Source: Diplocarpon mali
Taxonomy: Eukaryota; Ascomycota; Leotiomycetes; Helotiales; Drepanopezizaceae
Reading direction: 5' to 3'
DNA: 64,000 nucleotides
NCBI GenBank assembly: GCA_024741835.1
Contig: JAENRP010000137.1
Coordinates: 44,463 to 108,462, forward strand
The notes beneath the pieces are model-generated. The model ran no database searches. It was given only the letters and a program-made list of their open reading frames with translations, and was not told the DNA's origin. Every line of letters begins with the position of its first letter. The stretch's first letter is position 1. The position numbers and the translations under genes are program-made. This document shows positions 34,859-48,549 of this stretch, in pieces.

Positions 34859-36600
34859 ACAACAAATACCGTCAGCTAAGATCCTTAATCATGGATCCTG
34901 GAAGTCTCAGCACAACTTCAATTTCACCACCAGGCATGGCAGGTGATGATAGGGATCTGAATGTTTTCTCTCTCTCCCGTCTCTCTCTCTAGTAATGAGT
35001 TAGGTCAGCTCAGCAAGCATCTCATATCTATACAGGATCCAGGCTAACCATTCCCTGCGCCTCACCTTCTGCTAACAATCCCGTAAGAGTCTCCAAGCAC
35101 ATAGATATCCGTATATCATTCCATCACCTATACATTTGAGGTCATCCTCCCTGCAAAATACCGCACGCCCTCAGTTCCGCCCCGATTTTCGCCGTCTTCT
35201 GTGCCCATCCGCTTCTGAATATGGCCAGAGAGCAATCGCAACGACTCGCTTCCAGCCCGTTCAGTTTCCGATGGTTGACAAGGACTCATAAGCATCGCAC
35301 CCAAATCATTTCTAGGCGCTGTGACTATTTCCTGAACTCGGCAGTCTTCAACGGCGAGACATCGTTGCTCTTAGCACCGGCCGTGATCTCCGTAATGCCT
35401 GCCAAATTAGCATTGATGTAAAATTCCTTGAGCCAAACCTGAATAGTAGCCAACGTATTCTCGCAGTGCAGTGCAAGAGTAGGAAGAAGTCGTAGCCAAG
35501 AGCAGATTTTGAGATTTGCGAAGAGCGTCGCGGAGAGTGTAGCCGCAGGGCCAGGGGAGCTTGGCAATGGTGAGGCAGGTTCTGGATGTTGAGGTGTGGG
35601 AATCACCCAAGCATATTCCAAAAGTACTTTCCGATTGGCAGGAAAGTGAATCCTGTCCTGTTATGCAAAGTCTCCTGGCCAGATAGACAGAAGCGACTCT
35701 CTGATAATGTCGATGTCCTAGCATCTTGGGTTGCCTGGGGAAAGGTTAAACTTTGCACTTAACAAACAACATCGAATCCATAAATGTAATCCAAAAAGTT
35801 TCAGGCCCCAAGTCTAAACAATTCATATAACACTAGCTGAACAAATTAGAAGAAGTTCTCCGTGTCCATACTAACTTATCATTTACGCTAGCGTCTTCAC
35901 CAAGCTAAAGCTCACAGCCTTTTACTTAATCAAGCAGGATTCGATTAGTGTATTTATGGTACAGAAGGTCAAAATTGTATCAATATTTTAAGACTGTATA
36001 CTTCGATAGCCCATATAAGAGGAATTTATAATGCCTATCCTCTAGCTTTTCAATTTTCATGAAGTTTGCCTGGAGCGATGTTAGCACGAACCTGACGAAG
36101 GTCTGAAACTATCACAGTGAATTGCAATCGCTTGGTCGATTAATGCGGTCTTGTCAGAGGGGAAGGCAGTCGAGAGCGAGCAAAAATTCTTGACCTGGAG
36201 TTGTGAATCTTACAGATGTGTGACCAGCTAATATGTGAATTATGAAAAAGAGTAAATTCCAACGACAGTGAAATTAGTTGGATTCTCTTTGAGAAAATTA
36301 CGTTTCTCATAATAAAAAGAAATTAATCCACTCTCCACTTCACAATAGTAGAAACAACTGTGTTTCCAATGTTGACAATAATTATTCTTGATAGTTGGAA
36401 ATATTCTGTATCTTGGAGTCACTCGCAGTTTGATCATGCAGATGGTACAACAAAGCAATTTGATTGGTCGCCCATGGCTTCAAGCCTATTGGAGCCTAGC
36501 GCCTAAAGTCATCTTGAGATATATATCGAACCTCTACCAACACATTCTTACCCTTCCTCCCTAAACACCGCCTGGAATCAGCATATCAAGCTTCTGAAAC
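34859..36600. other. Intergenic with an unidentified minus-strand ORF relic
   Basis: Overlapping minus-strand frames at 35325-35724 read like a broken coding sequence ending ITEITAGAKSNDVSPLKTAE, but I cannot name the family. The remainder is AT-rich; the last few hundred bases hold the helicase promoter. Confidence 0.4.
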
Positions 36601-39600
36601 ATGGATGCAACTGCGGCTGAAGCATACGCGAAATGGCAGACTCAACTCACAGCCATGACAGCTGCCATAGCTGACCTCAAGTTACCACCACTCTCGACGG
36701 ATCACTACGGGTCTGATATCGAGTTTGAAGATGAACTCAGCAGCGGCCCCGAGGACTTTTTCGGTTACAGCACCAGTGAGGAGGATGAATGGAGCGCTGG
36801 TCAAGGCGATGATTACGGACCCGAATGGCTACAAACGAAATGCGCAAATCTTCGATTGTCAGGTGATCTTCAAGACCAAATCACGGCCCTTTTAACCTCG
36901 GATAGCTCCGACGAGGAACTCCAATCCAGTCTAACTGATCTAATTGGATTCGATGACTTCGATTTCATCATCGAGCTTATTGCTCATCGAAAGGCAATCG
37001 CGAAGCCATCCACTTCAGCGCTGGCCTTACAAACGGACGGTCTTTCCGGGAGGCTTCAGACTAGGCGCGAGCGTGAGGAAGCCCTCAGAAAGCAGGACTT
37101 TGAACACAAAAATGCCCTGCTTGGGCCATCTCTGAACCGAGATGGGCCAAAATATCCTCATGTCTATACGACGCATGTTGCCGGCAACAAGCTTGACTCC
37201 AAGGGACGAGCGTATGGGCTTCCCGCGGGCGCCGTGAGAACGGAAGAGCGATTCTATGAAGAGTACAGCATCCCAGCCGGTAAAGTTGGTACGATTGGTA
37301 ATGGCAGGAAACTTGTTGAAATTTCTGACATGGATGGACTATGCCGAAATACCTTCAAGGGTTACAAGACCTTGAATCGAATGCAAAGTCTCGTTTATCC
37401 AGTGGCTTACCAGACCAGCGAGAACATGCTGATATGTGCCCCTACTGGTGCCGTAGGTCATATGACGTACATTCCTAGACAGACCCTATACTGACATTGG
37501 CAGGGTAAAACTGATGCTGCCATGCTCACCATTCTGCACGAAATAGGGCAGAACATTACCCCAAACCCTGCTGAGCAGCCCCGAGCCACTGAATTTGCTG
37601 TCAATCTCAAGGACTTCAAAATTGTCTACGTCGCCCCGATGAAGGCTCTTGCTGCTGAAATTACCGGCAAGCTTGGCAGCCGCCTTGCGTGGCTCGGGAT
37701 CCAGGTTCGCGAATTTACTGGAGATATGCATCTTACCAAGAGCGAGATCGTGGCAACCCAGATTATTGTAACCACTCCCGAGAAGTGGGATGTAGTGACT
37801 CGGAAAGGCACTGGAGACACGGAGCTGGTCCAGAAAGTCCGTTTGTTGATCATCGACGAAGTACACATGCTGCATGATGACCGTGGAGCAGTCCTGGAAT
37901 CACTCGTTGCTCGAACTGAGCGACAAGTTGAGAGTACCCAGTCCCTCATCCGCATCGTTGGGCTCTCTGCCACTCTTCCTAACTACGTTGACGTTGCCGA
38001 CTTTCTCAAAGTCAATCGTCATGCGGGTCTGTTTTATTTCGACGCTAGTTTCAGACCTGTTCCGCTTGAGCAGCATTTCATCGGTGTGAAGGGCAAGGCG
38101 GGCACTCGGACTTCCAGGGAAAATATTGATACGACAGCATTTGAGAAAGTCCAGGATATGCTTGAGCTTGATCATCAGGTGATGGTGTTTGTCCATTCTA
38201 GAAAGGACACCTCCAACACCGCCAAGATGCTGTACGAAAAGGCTATCGATCAAGCTTGCGCGCATCTTTTCGATCCTCAGGACCATCCTGGGTATCCAGC
38301 AGCCGTCAAAGAAGCAGCCCGGTCCAGGGGTCGAGAAATTCGCGAACTCCTTCCAAAAGGTATCGGTATTCATCATGCAGGCATGGCAAGATCGGATCGT
38401 AATCTCATGGAAAAATTATTCAGCAATGGTGTTCTCAAGGTGTTATGCTGCACCGCGACCTTAGCTTGGGGTGTCAACTTGCCGGCTGCAGCTGTCATCA
38501 TCAAAGGAACCCAAGTCTACAGTGCCCAAGATGGTAAATTCATCGACCTCGGGATCCTGGATGTGCTCCAAATTTTCGGTCGTGCCGGAAGACCACAGTT
38601 TCAGGATACTGGTATTGGCATGATCTGTACCACACAGGACAAGCTTGCGCATTACTTGCAGGCTGTCACTTCACAGGTACCGATTGAATCTCGATTCTCT
38701 AAGCACATGGTGGACAACTTGAATGCAGAGATCGCTCTTGGGACCGTGACGTCTGTGCCGGAGGCTGTCCAATGGCTTGGCTATTCGTATCTCTTTGTAA
38801 GAATGCAGCGAAACCCGCTAACATACGGAATCGATTGGGCCGAGTAAGTGATTTTGTTCTCGTGTATCAGAATATAGGCTGATTCTCTAGAATACGTGAC
38901 GACCCTACCTTGGTGCAACGTCGACGGTTGCTCATCATTCAGGCCGCTAGGACCCTTCAGCAGAGCCAAATGATCATCTTCAACGAAACAACGGAAGAGC
39001 TGCGAAGTAAAGACGTTGGGCGTATCGCTAGTCAATACTACATCCTCCATACCAGTATCCAGATTTTCAACACTATGATGAAGCCACAATCCAGTGAGGC
39101 TGATGTTCTGAAGATCATTGCGATGTCTGGGGAGTTTGATAACATCCAGTCCCGAGATAACGAATCAAAAGAGCTCACCAAATTGAGAGAGGAGTCCTCT
39201 CCATGCGATGTTGAAGAAAAGAACGATTCGCCACAGGCAAAGACAAATATTCTGCTGCAGTCTTACATCTCTCGAGCAACCTTGGAGGACTTCGCGCTTG
39301 GCAATGACTCTAATTACATTGCTCAACAATCTGCTAGAATCTGCAGAGCTTTGTTCATGATTGCGCTCAATCGACGCTGGGGGCATCAGTGCCAAGTCTT
39401 GCTCTCCATGTGTATATCCATCGAGAAGCGAATCTGGGCGTTCCAGCACCCCCTTCATCAGTTCGAACTGGCCAAGCCAATTTTGAACCAGCTCGATTCC
39501 AAGCATGGAGTCTCAATCGAATCCATGAGAGACATGGATGCAGCAGAAATTGGCGCTATGGTGCATAACCATAGTGCTGGGAAGACAATCTCGAAAATTC

Positions 39601-42600
39601 TGGACAATTTCCCGACCATCAGCATAGAGTCTGAGATTGCTCCTCTCAATAGAGACGTACTACGCATCCGCTTGTTCCTCACCCCAGACTTCCGCTGGAA
39701 CGACAAATATCATGGCACATCCGAGAGCTATTGGATCTGGGTGGAGAACTCGGAGACATCCGAAATATATCACCACGAAATGTTTATCCTAGGTCGGAAG
39801 AAGCTTTACGATGACCACGAATTGAACTTCACGATCCCGCTGTCTGATCCACTACCAACCCAGATCTATGTACGTGCAGTGTCTGATAGATGGCTTGGGG
39901 CAGAGACTGTTCATCCAATCTCTTTTCAACATCTGATTAGGCCGGACACAGAGAGCGTCTACACAGACTTACTCAATCTGCAGCCACTCCCAATTTCTGC
40001 CCTGAAAAACCCAGCACTGGAGCAGATTTACGGTCAAAGATTCCAGTACTTCAACCCGATGCAAACGCAAATATTCCACTGTCTCTATCATACATCTGCA
40101 AACGTACTGCTGGGATCTCCAACTGGTTCCGGTAAGACAATTGCTTGCGAACTCGCTATGTGGTGGGCATTCCGCGAGAAACCAGGCTCCAAAGTTGTCT
40201 ATATTGCTCCAATGAAAGCTCTCGTTCGTGAGCGAGTGAAAGACTGGGGTGCGCGGCTTACGAAGCAAATGGGCTTGAAGCTGGTGGAGCTGACGGGAGA
40301 CAATACGCCTGACACCCGCACTATCCGAGACGCAGACATCATCATCACTACTCCCGAGAAGTGGGACGGTATCTCCAGATCTTGGCAGACGAGAGGGTAC
40401 GTAAGACAAGTCAGCCTGGTCATCATTGATGAGATCCATCTGCTTGGAGGAGATCGCGGTCCAATTTTGGAAATCATTGTCTCTCGTATGAACTACATCG
40501 CTACCCAGTCAAAGAACTCGGTCAGACTCATGGGCATGTCGACTGCATGTGCCAACGCTTCAGATCTAGGCAATTGGCTCGGCGTCCGGGAGGGCTTATT
40601 CAACTTCCGCCATAGCGTCCGTCCAGTTCCCTTGGAGATCTTCATCGATGGATTCCCTGAGGCCCGAGGCTTCTGCCCGCTCATGCAGTCCATGAACAGG
40701 CCTACTTTCCTGGCCATCAAGACCCACAGTCCCGACAAGCCGGTCATTGTTTTCGTTGCTTCTCGGCGGCAGACCCGCTTGACCGCAAAGGATTTGATTA
40801 ACTACTGTGGCATGGAAGATAATCCTCGGAGATTCGTCAAGATGCCTGAAGATGACCTGCAGTTAAACCTTACCCGAATCAAGGATGACGCCCTGAAAGA
40901 GGCGCTCAGCTTCGGGATAGGTTTGCATCATGCTGGTCTCACTGAATCGGATCGTTCGCTAGCAGAGGAGTTGTTTGCAAATAACAAGATCCAAATCTTG
41001 GTTGCAACAGCTACCCTGGCATGGGGCGTCAATTTACCCGCTCATCTCGTTGTTGTGAAGGGAACTCAATTCTTTGACGCCAAAACTGAAGGCTACAAAG
41101 ACATGGATCTCACCGATGTGCTTCAAATGCTTGGTCGTGCAGGCCGTCCGCAGTTCGACACTTCGGGGATTGCCCGCATTTTCACCCAAGACTCGAAGAA
41201 GGCGTTCTACAAGCATTTCCTGCACACCGGATTCCCGGTTGAATCTTCTCTTCACAAAGTTCTGGACAACCATTTGGGTGCCGAGGTGTCAGCCGAGACC
41301 ATTACTACCAAACAAGATGCTCTCGATTACCTGACATGGACTTTCTTCTTCCGCCGACTCCACAAAAACCCATCTTACTATGGCTTGGAGATATCGGCTG
41401 AAGAGCACAACACTATCTCTGCCCAGCAATCGGCGAACGAGTATATGATCTCTATGGTCGACAAGTCGCTGGGCGAGCTTGCCGAGTCGAAGTGTCTAGA
41501 AATCTACCCGAACGGGGACGTTGACCCGACCCCCCTTGGGAAGATCATGAGCTACTACTACCTGTCTCACAAGACAATCCGCCACCTAGTCAAGCACGCG
41601 AAACGAAAGGCAACCTTCACAGACGTCCTCTCCTGGATGTCAAGCGCTACCGAATACGATGAACTCCCGGTGCGGCACAACGAAGATCTTGTAAACGCAG
41701 AGCTTGCCAAGAACCTCCCGCTCTCCACCGAAGCCTTTGGCTATTTGCCACTCTGGGATCCGCACGTGAAAGCCTTCCTACTCCTCCAAGCTCACATGTC
41801 CCGTATCGACCTTCCAATCACGGATTACGTGGGCGACCAGACTAGCGTTCTGGACCAGGCCATCCGTGTCATCCAGGCCAGTATCGATGTCCTGGCGGAA
41901 ATGGGATATCTGTCAAGCTGCATGCAGATGATTACTCTCCTTCAGTGTATCAAATCTGGACGTTGGCCAACCGACTACCCGCTGTCGATTCTGCCGGGGG
42001 TGCCTGTCAAGCAACCGCTTGAGAAGAATCTGCCTGCGACCCTGCAGGAGTTCTCCGCAGCATCAGAGATTGCATATCAACGAATACTAACTGCTCTTGC
42101 TATACCGCCCCGCAGCTTAAATGGCTTCCAGAAAGGTGCGGGATTACTCCCGTGCCTGAAAGTAGATGTCCGGGACCTGACAGCTCTGTCTCTCACTGTC
42201 GTTCTCACTCGCCAGAATCACCTCGGTCTGGACGGCAAGATGTACGCCCCGCGCTTCCCGAAGTCGCAGACTGAGGGATGGTTCGTGATCCTCTGCCAGG
42301 AGGATAGGGACGAGATAATTGCACTCAAGAGAGTGGGCTGGAACACTGCAGGTGGACCCAGTGGCAAAAGCAAGAGCGGCGGCAGTCAAGGTGGAAGACC
42401 CACTGCTCGGAGCGTGATTAAGCTACCGGAGGAAGAGAGTGGGTTGATCAGCGACGGCAGGAAGATGGATATCTGGGTAGTGAGCGATGGGTATCTGGGA
42501 ATGGCGTATAAGATCAAAGGCATCGAGATGCCCGATGCACCGAAGGTCATTAATGACGGCAAGAAGGGAGAGCCAAAAGACAGTATGGCCGCCGGATCTT

Positions 42601-42620
42601 CCGAGAAAGCCATCGCGTAG
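36601..42620 (+). CDS. Slh1/ASCC3-type double-cassette Ski2-like RNA helicase
   Basis: Three exons (36601-37452, 37504-38843, 38891-42620) give 1973 residues, the expected size for Slh1/ASCC3. After an acidic N-terminal region come two full cassettes. Cassette 1 has Walker A APTGAGKT (split by intron 1), [18 protein letters not shown], the DEVH box in [22 protein letters not shown], and GRAGRPQF in motif VI, then a Sec63 part. Cassette 2 has SPTGSGKT, the variant box DEIH in [20 protein letters not shown] in motif [21 protein letters not shown] and a second Sec63 domain. Orthologues drive the ribosome-quality-control trigger complex that splits collided ribosomes in the cytosol. Brr2 is the other double-cassette family, but the N-terminus fits Slh1. 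Confidence 0.93.
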
Positions 42621-44054
42621 AGGGTCGTGGTCTGGAAGCCTCTGGAGCCAGCCGCAGGCCCGACACGAGCAGCTCGTCCCCGCGCTGCGATACCTGCGTC
42701 TCACGCCCACGAGGCCACTCTCTCGCGTCCAACATCTTGGACTCCATGCGACAACCAGGCCCTGCGTGCAACATCTCCTCGCCCTGGGAAATCGATCAAT
42801 CGTGCTCGGCGAGAGATCCCAACTGGTCGCGCCCGACCAGTCTGTTTGCCAAAACATGTCTGCGCGGTCGAGCGAGAGGAGCGCCTAGACGTTGCCGAGC
42901 CCTGGCGACTCTTTCCAGCTCAGCTGCCGCGCAGGACTCTCGGCGGCCCGGCGACCCTCGTCGAAGATGGAGATTCTTGCTTCAGAGATGGGAAGGGTAG
43001 GTCGTCGTATTCTCGCGGCGGCTCGTCTCGTTGCACCTGTTGATGCTGGGTGGCACTTGGACGGTTGCTGGCTGTAGGATGTTGGATGTTGGATCTTAGC
43101 CCTTGGAAGTTAGATGTTGGCTGTTAGCTGTTGGTTCTTGGTCGCTGCTCCAGGCCGAGACAGCGGCATCTATGGCTGCGATATTTCACAAGATCGAATA
43201 GAATCCCAAAATCTGGCCACTCGCATCTGTCTTTGATCGATACCTCCCCAGGTAGCATGCCTCGAGTAACCACTGCCCGTGGGAGCTTGTTGACTCTTCT
43301 TCCCGCGACGGTACCCGCTGGAGCTACACTTGGTAGCATGGGAATCCGGGGAGAGAGGTTGAAGATGCGCAATCAATGGCTCCCTCCACAACGCGAGGCA
43401 GACGACTCGGTCGTGTAATTAATTCATCATGGAAACACACGTCCGCTGCGCGCCGTCGGACCTGGATACTACCCGGCTCTGGCTGCGAGATCCCTGACTG
43501 CGAGCACACTCAATCCACGCAATACGTCTTTGCTCGGTTCTTTTCTTTTCTTTCATTTCTTCTTTATTTTTCTTTTCTCTCGTAGGCGGATCGAGCTGGC
43601 TCGTCCATGATCCCCATGCAACCTCACCTCATTCACTCGGCCGTGTCTTCCGGACCACAGTCACGTGTGCGGTTTGACTCGGACTCCTGGGTACGTTGCC
43701 ACCTCGTGAAATGGTCCGCCGCGCCGCGAGACGGGAGAGAGGAATGTCGACGTGCCTCGAGCTCTCGCGAAAGAAGCGCCAGGAAGCCCATGAAGCCGGT
43801 CGAGAATATACAGGTCGGTAGCATCTCAACTGCGTCTCCTCTTGCGCTCTCCCCCAGCTTTCGCCATCGCACAGTCACGTCGCTTGAGTTGAGCCGAACC
43901 CACGCCGCAGCACCGCACCACGCCAGACCTGCCTCCCGAGCTCCCATACCATACATACCATGCCATTCTGTCCCCTACCCTAACATACCTGCTTCTTGCT
44001 GCGCCAAACCACCGCATCCTCGAGTCAACAGACGTCTGCTGCATCCATATCGCC
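42621..44054. other. Long intergenic region and probable 5' leader of kapC
   Basis: GC-rich, with short frames on both strands that show no domain. A pyrimidine-rich stretch (43540-43580) and several upstream ATGs suggest a long transcribed leader for the bZIP gene. No additional gene supported. Confidence 0.4.
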
Positions 44055-45321
44055 ATGCAGTCCATAGCTCCAGCTCCTCAGAACCAGGTACGTACCTTGT
44101 TGTTGCTGCCTCGGCCTCAGTCCCAGTCCCAGCCCCAGTCCCAGTTCCAGCTCCGGCTCTGCCAGTTTCCCCCCCCCCATTTGCCCGCCTCGTTCTGTCG
44201 TCTTCGGATCGCGCATTCATGGAATCGGAAGCGCGGGCGCCTTGACAATCGACCCGTCCGCTTCTCACACATCCGCGACGACAGAGATAGCTGCTGACTC
44301 ACTTGGGCGCAGGACATGAATGCTGATAATGGTTGATCTCCCCCCCCCCCTCTTCCCCCGCCGCGATACGAGTTATACCTGAACTTTCCCTGGGATCCGC
44401 TGCTGACATGATGCTCGCGCGTCGCCCAGATCTGAGAGCCCAGCTGGCGGCCGTTATCAACACCACGCAGCAGCAGCAGCAGCACCACCAGCATGCTCAC
44501 GCTCCGCACGGCTACAACGACGTTCACCAGTCCAGCAGCGCCAGCCCCCACGATCAGAACATCGATCCGTCCATCGGCGGTCCCGGAGGCATGATGGGCC
44601 CCGGCAACGACAGCGGTGGCGAGGACAGTCTGGGCGACGGGCGGAAAGGCGGCAAGCGTGAGCTCTCGCAGTCGAAGCGCGCCGCGCAGAACAGAGCTGC
44701 TCAGGTACGTCGGGTGTCGGCATGGATCCTTTGATTTTCGGGCGGAGCGATGTTCTCTGATGTCGGAGCGGCTCGTTAAACTTTCTCCTGGTCTCGTTGC
44801 TTTGTCAATTCTCATGTCATCCATCGAATCTAGGCTTACGTAACCCACAGCGAGCCTTCCGCCAGCGCAAGGAGGGATATATCAAGAAGCTCGAGGAGCA
44901 GGTGCGGGACATGGGTAGTCTGACGGAGAACTACAAGGCCATCCAGACCGAGAACTACTCGTTGCGCGAGTACATCATCCACCTGCAGTCGCGCCTCATC
45001 GAGTCGCAAGGCGAATACCCGCAACCACCACCCAACGTTGTCCTCAACCACCCGCCCCGACGCGACAACCAGTCCGGACATCCGCAGCGCCACGAGGGGG
45101 TTCCGGTGGCGCCGATGGCGCCGATGGCCCAGCTCCAAGCCTCGGCGGCGCGCACCATCGCCGCCGCCGGTCTACAGTCCGGAAAGCACGCACAGGAGAG
45201 CCAGCAGCAGTACGAGGACAGCAAGAGATACAGGCAGAACCCCAACGATGATGCGGCCGAGGAGGCCATCATACGATCCCAGCTCCAAGCCGACGGTCTC
45301 CCGACCACCATGTCCATGTAG
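44055..45321 (+). CDS. kapC: KapC-type bZIP transcription factor
   Basis: Four exons (44055-44087, 44313-44331, 44430-44704, 44851-45321) give 265 residues. The second exon is only 19 nt, and its frame forces the joins MQSIAPAPQNQ / DMNADN / DLRAQLAAVI. A Gln/His-rich tract (QQQQQHHQHAH) and DQNIDPSIGG precede the basic region KRELSQSKRAAQNRAAQRAF and RQRKEGYIKKLEEQV, split by the last intron. The leucine zipper continues through LTENYKAIQTENYSLREYII. The NxxAAQxAFR pattern is that of AP-1/Yap-like factors, and the whole N-to-C layout fits KapC, linked to stress and development in Aspergillus. It is nuclear. The C-terminal third is disordered and Gln/Ala-rich. It converges with the ARP5 gene. 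Confidence 0.88.
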
Positions 45322-45760
45322 GAGCGTCCGCTGGGACTGGCGTTGGGGATGGGTCGGCGTTATGAACACTGAAGGGTCACTCACGAGTGCATACCGTTTT
45401 CAGGACGGCATGGGCAGGCGTTCCTGGGTCTATCTGCTTGCGTTGATATTCAGGGGGGGGGAGGGGGGGGATTACTAGGTGAAGATGTATTCCGTTGCTG
45501 CCAGTTAGCTATCAATCTTGTTAATGCAAGACGTCCCAAGACCCAGACGGAGGCATCACGCACGCAAATTCTGACATGTATATGCGCTGCCACCTTGCCG
45601 TTAGACTTGGACTCTGAATTCACGTGCATAGGGGGTAGAAGAGGTTGTGTCCATCTCCAAACACTCGTCACGCGGGTCGTCGCGGGTTTCGAGAGATGAG
45701 CCTATTGGGCGCTGGTAATGATAAGCAGTGGTTTCTAAGATCTGCCAATCCATATCCCCC
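45322..45760. other. Convergent 3' intergenic region between kapC and ARP5
   Basis: No gene seen. Contains G runs (45452-45471) and both 3' UTRs. Confidence 0.5.
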
Positions 45761-48167
45761 CTACGCGTACGCATTCCCAAGATCATGTTCCTGGTCTTCC
45801 GTGAGCATGGCATTTCAACGGGGAGAGTGACGAGCGGCATACCTTTATATACTCCGCTCCCTTCTCCAGGTACTCCTCCCTCGTCACCGCGCCGGCCTTC
45901 CCCTTCTCGCCGCCAGCCCACCTCGCCGCACCCTTCCACGCATCCAGCACCGGGTCCTTGGCCCTCCTGACGTTCAATGGGGCCTCCGCTGGCAGGGACG
46001 CCCTCAGGCCCTCTCTCAGCCTCTCGTCGAAATTCAAGAACATCGAGTTGCCCCCCGTGATGAAGACATCTCTCAGGAAGTCGTCCAGCGTGCCCACGCC
46101 GCTGAGCCGCTGCGTCAGGATGTCGGCCGCGATCTCCACGAGGCCGGCCTGGTCCAGCCCGGCGATGGACGGCTGGAACACGACCTCCGGGACGCGGATG
46201 CGCTCGACGTTGAGGTGCAGCTGGTAGGCTTGCGCTTGGGATTTCACGTCAAATGGCCGCGGCCCGCGCAGGAAGGCGTGCACGAGCGATTTCGTCCAGT
46301 CCGTTTGCGCATCGAGGGTGTGCTCGTCCGTGAAGTCCGGATCGTACTTCAGGAGATCAGCTTCCAGCGTCTTCAGCGTGACGCCCAGATCCTCCTCTTC
46401 CTCGTCGTCGCTGCCGTCGCCGGTGGCGATCTGCCGGTAGACGCCCCAGTCGTCGTCGTTGGCGCCGAAGTTATCGTCGTCGCCGCCGCGTCGACGCTTT
46501 TTGGTCGGGGCGTCGGAGGCTAGGTTTGCGATGCTCTTCATGCGGATCTGACTGGCCAGGGATTTTCGATTGCCCAGATCGGCCTTCAGGCGGTCGCGGT
46601 CTTTGATCTTCTGGATGAGACTCGTGCGAGCGTTTCGACGTTCTGAGAGCCAGCTTTGAAGGTCGTTGTCTCGCTTATCGTCGTCAATTCGTTGCTCCTC
46701 AGCCATCCGAGCCTTCTCCTTCTCCTTCTCGGCCTTTGCACGAGCTCGGGCTTCGTTGTTTGACTTCATGAGACGCTGGTGACGTTTCTGCTTGATGCCA
46801 GCTTCGTCCAATTGATCGTCTGCTATCTCCAGTAAGCTGAAATCGGGCTCCTCGACCTGTTCCTCGATCTCCGGGCCGCCGACGTCCTTGGTACGGGCTT
46901 TGCGGATATTCTTGTCGAGTTCCTTGATCATTTTATCCAGAGCGGCTTCATCCTTCAGTTCTTCTTCTTCAAGGAGTCGCTTGATCTCCTTTTTACTCTG
47001 GTCTCCGAGTCTGCTCTTGAGGTCCTTGTAGTAATCTAACTCTTGCTCTTTACGAACAAGTCTTTCGAGACGAGACTTTGCAGCTTGCTCTTGCAACCGT
47101 CTACCACTCTCTTTCTTCCTCTCAGCGATCTTTGCCAGCTCTTCTTCGCTCTTCTGGATGACAATTTCCTCGGTATACGGGTATTGGATAACGTGATCCC
47201 GCTCTTCGAGACCCGTCCAGTCCAGGTATGTCTTAAGCTCCTGCTCATAGTCGCGGGACAAGTAGCAGTGCTCTCGGAGCATGTACTCGGTTTGAGAGGA
47301 GTTGAGCTTGCCGGGAAATGTGGGGTACTTCAGACGGAGGAGCTTGAACATGTACTCAGCGCCTTGAGAACCACCCCAGTTCAAGCGTGTGGCTTGGGCT
47401 AGGATAGCCTTCGAGTTCAAGACCGGAATGACATGTGTAGAGCTGTGCGAGGAAGATACCACAAGTCCTGTCTTGCCGCCATTGTAGTCGTATGAGAATA
47501 GAGAATCGATACCAAAAGCCAACGAAGGTGCCGAGTAAGCCTCGAAGATGACTTCAGTCATGGCTAAACTCGAATCAGCATTACGTCGTCATAGCACTGT
47601 TAGGAAAATCTACTCTTCCTGGAATAGGGTAAATTAGCCACAGCCTCGGTCATAACAATCGGCACGTCCACTCCATCCTGCCCATCGACACCCAACTTGA
47701 TAAACACATAGTCCAGTACATTCTCCATAACATCCCAATTGCTCACAATGCCGCTGCCGGCCTCAAACGCATTTCTCATGTGGCCACGCGCCGTGGTATC
47801 AGCATAGACATCTGCGCCAACAAACGAGTACGTCTTGCCCAGCTTTCGGTCTCTGTATTTGGAGTATATGGGCACGAGATTCAGCCTAGGCGTCTTGTCG
47901 AAGGACCAGCCTGCTCTAGTCGTCGAGGAGCCTGGAATATAACATTACTTGTTGACCTCTGGGCGGGCGCATTGAGGGATACTCACCATTATCAATGACA
48001 ATCGCAGATCTCTGCGATCCACGCGATTTCGCCTGTCGATATCCATCTGCCTGGACTTTCACAAAGCCCTCGAAATGGCCCTCTTTAGGCGTGTAGAGGT
48101 GTGCTGGTGGGACTGACTTCTCTGGTTCCGAAGCTTGGGCTTGGGAATCTGTTGCTGAGGGCGCCAT
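45761..48167 (-). CDS. ARP5: Actin-related protein 5 of the INO80 chromatin remodeller
   Basis: Four exons (48167-47987, 47931-47614, 47563-45843, 45790-45761) give 749 residues. The actin fold starts in exon 1-2 (SAIVIDNGSSTTRAGW, the phosphate-1 loop), with VMTEAVANLPYSRKTMTEVI and FEAYSAPSLAFGIDSLF, and closes with FITGGNSMFLNFDERL. A large Arp5-specific insertion of about 240 residues, highly charged and coiled-coil-like (LERLVRKEQELDYYKDLKSR, EKEKEKARMAEEQRIDDD), interrupts it. The last exon is 30 nt and encodes EHDLGNAYA, restoring the conserved Arp5 C-terminus. Arp5 binds Ies6 and couples the INO80 ATPase to nucleosome sliding in the nucleus. IES6 lies 1 kb away, with DAD4 between them. 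Confidence 0.93.
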
Positions 48168-48549
48168 TATTGTCTCTAGGATGGTTTCTTAGGTCGGTGG
48201 TCATGCCATGGTGGAGACTATAATTTGGGGGATTACGACGGGAGAAGGTTAAACGCGATTGGAGTTATGAGTTTGGCCGAGAGCTAGATAGCTGGGCTAT
48301 TCTCGTGGCTCGACCGAAACCACGAGGCTGGAGCCGGTGATACTGACCCCCGGCAAGGCTATATGTCTAAAGAGGGGTGGCTGAATTGAATTATGCGGCA
48401 GCCATGAGCATACATTCTATGATACTATTTCGATTGGGGGTTCCCTTATGCTTAATACGTGCTCTAACCGCCGCGTTCCCAATCTGCAAACGTCGACGCC
48501 ATCACAATCCATTCCATGCTTCACTCACAACTTGACCCACTTACAGCCA
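48168..48549. promoter_or_regulatory. ARP5 upstream / DAD4 downstream region
   Basis: 382 bp between two tandem minus-strand genes; must hold the DAD4 3' UTR and the ARP5 promoter. No individual site defended. Confidence 0.4.

Noticed and set aside
36601..42620. Brr2-type spliceosomal helicase
   Set aside because: Length about 1970 residues, an N-terminus without the Brr2-specific region and the motif details fit Slh1/ASCC3 better.
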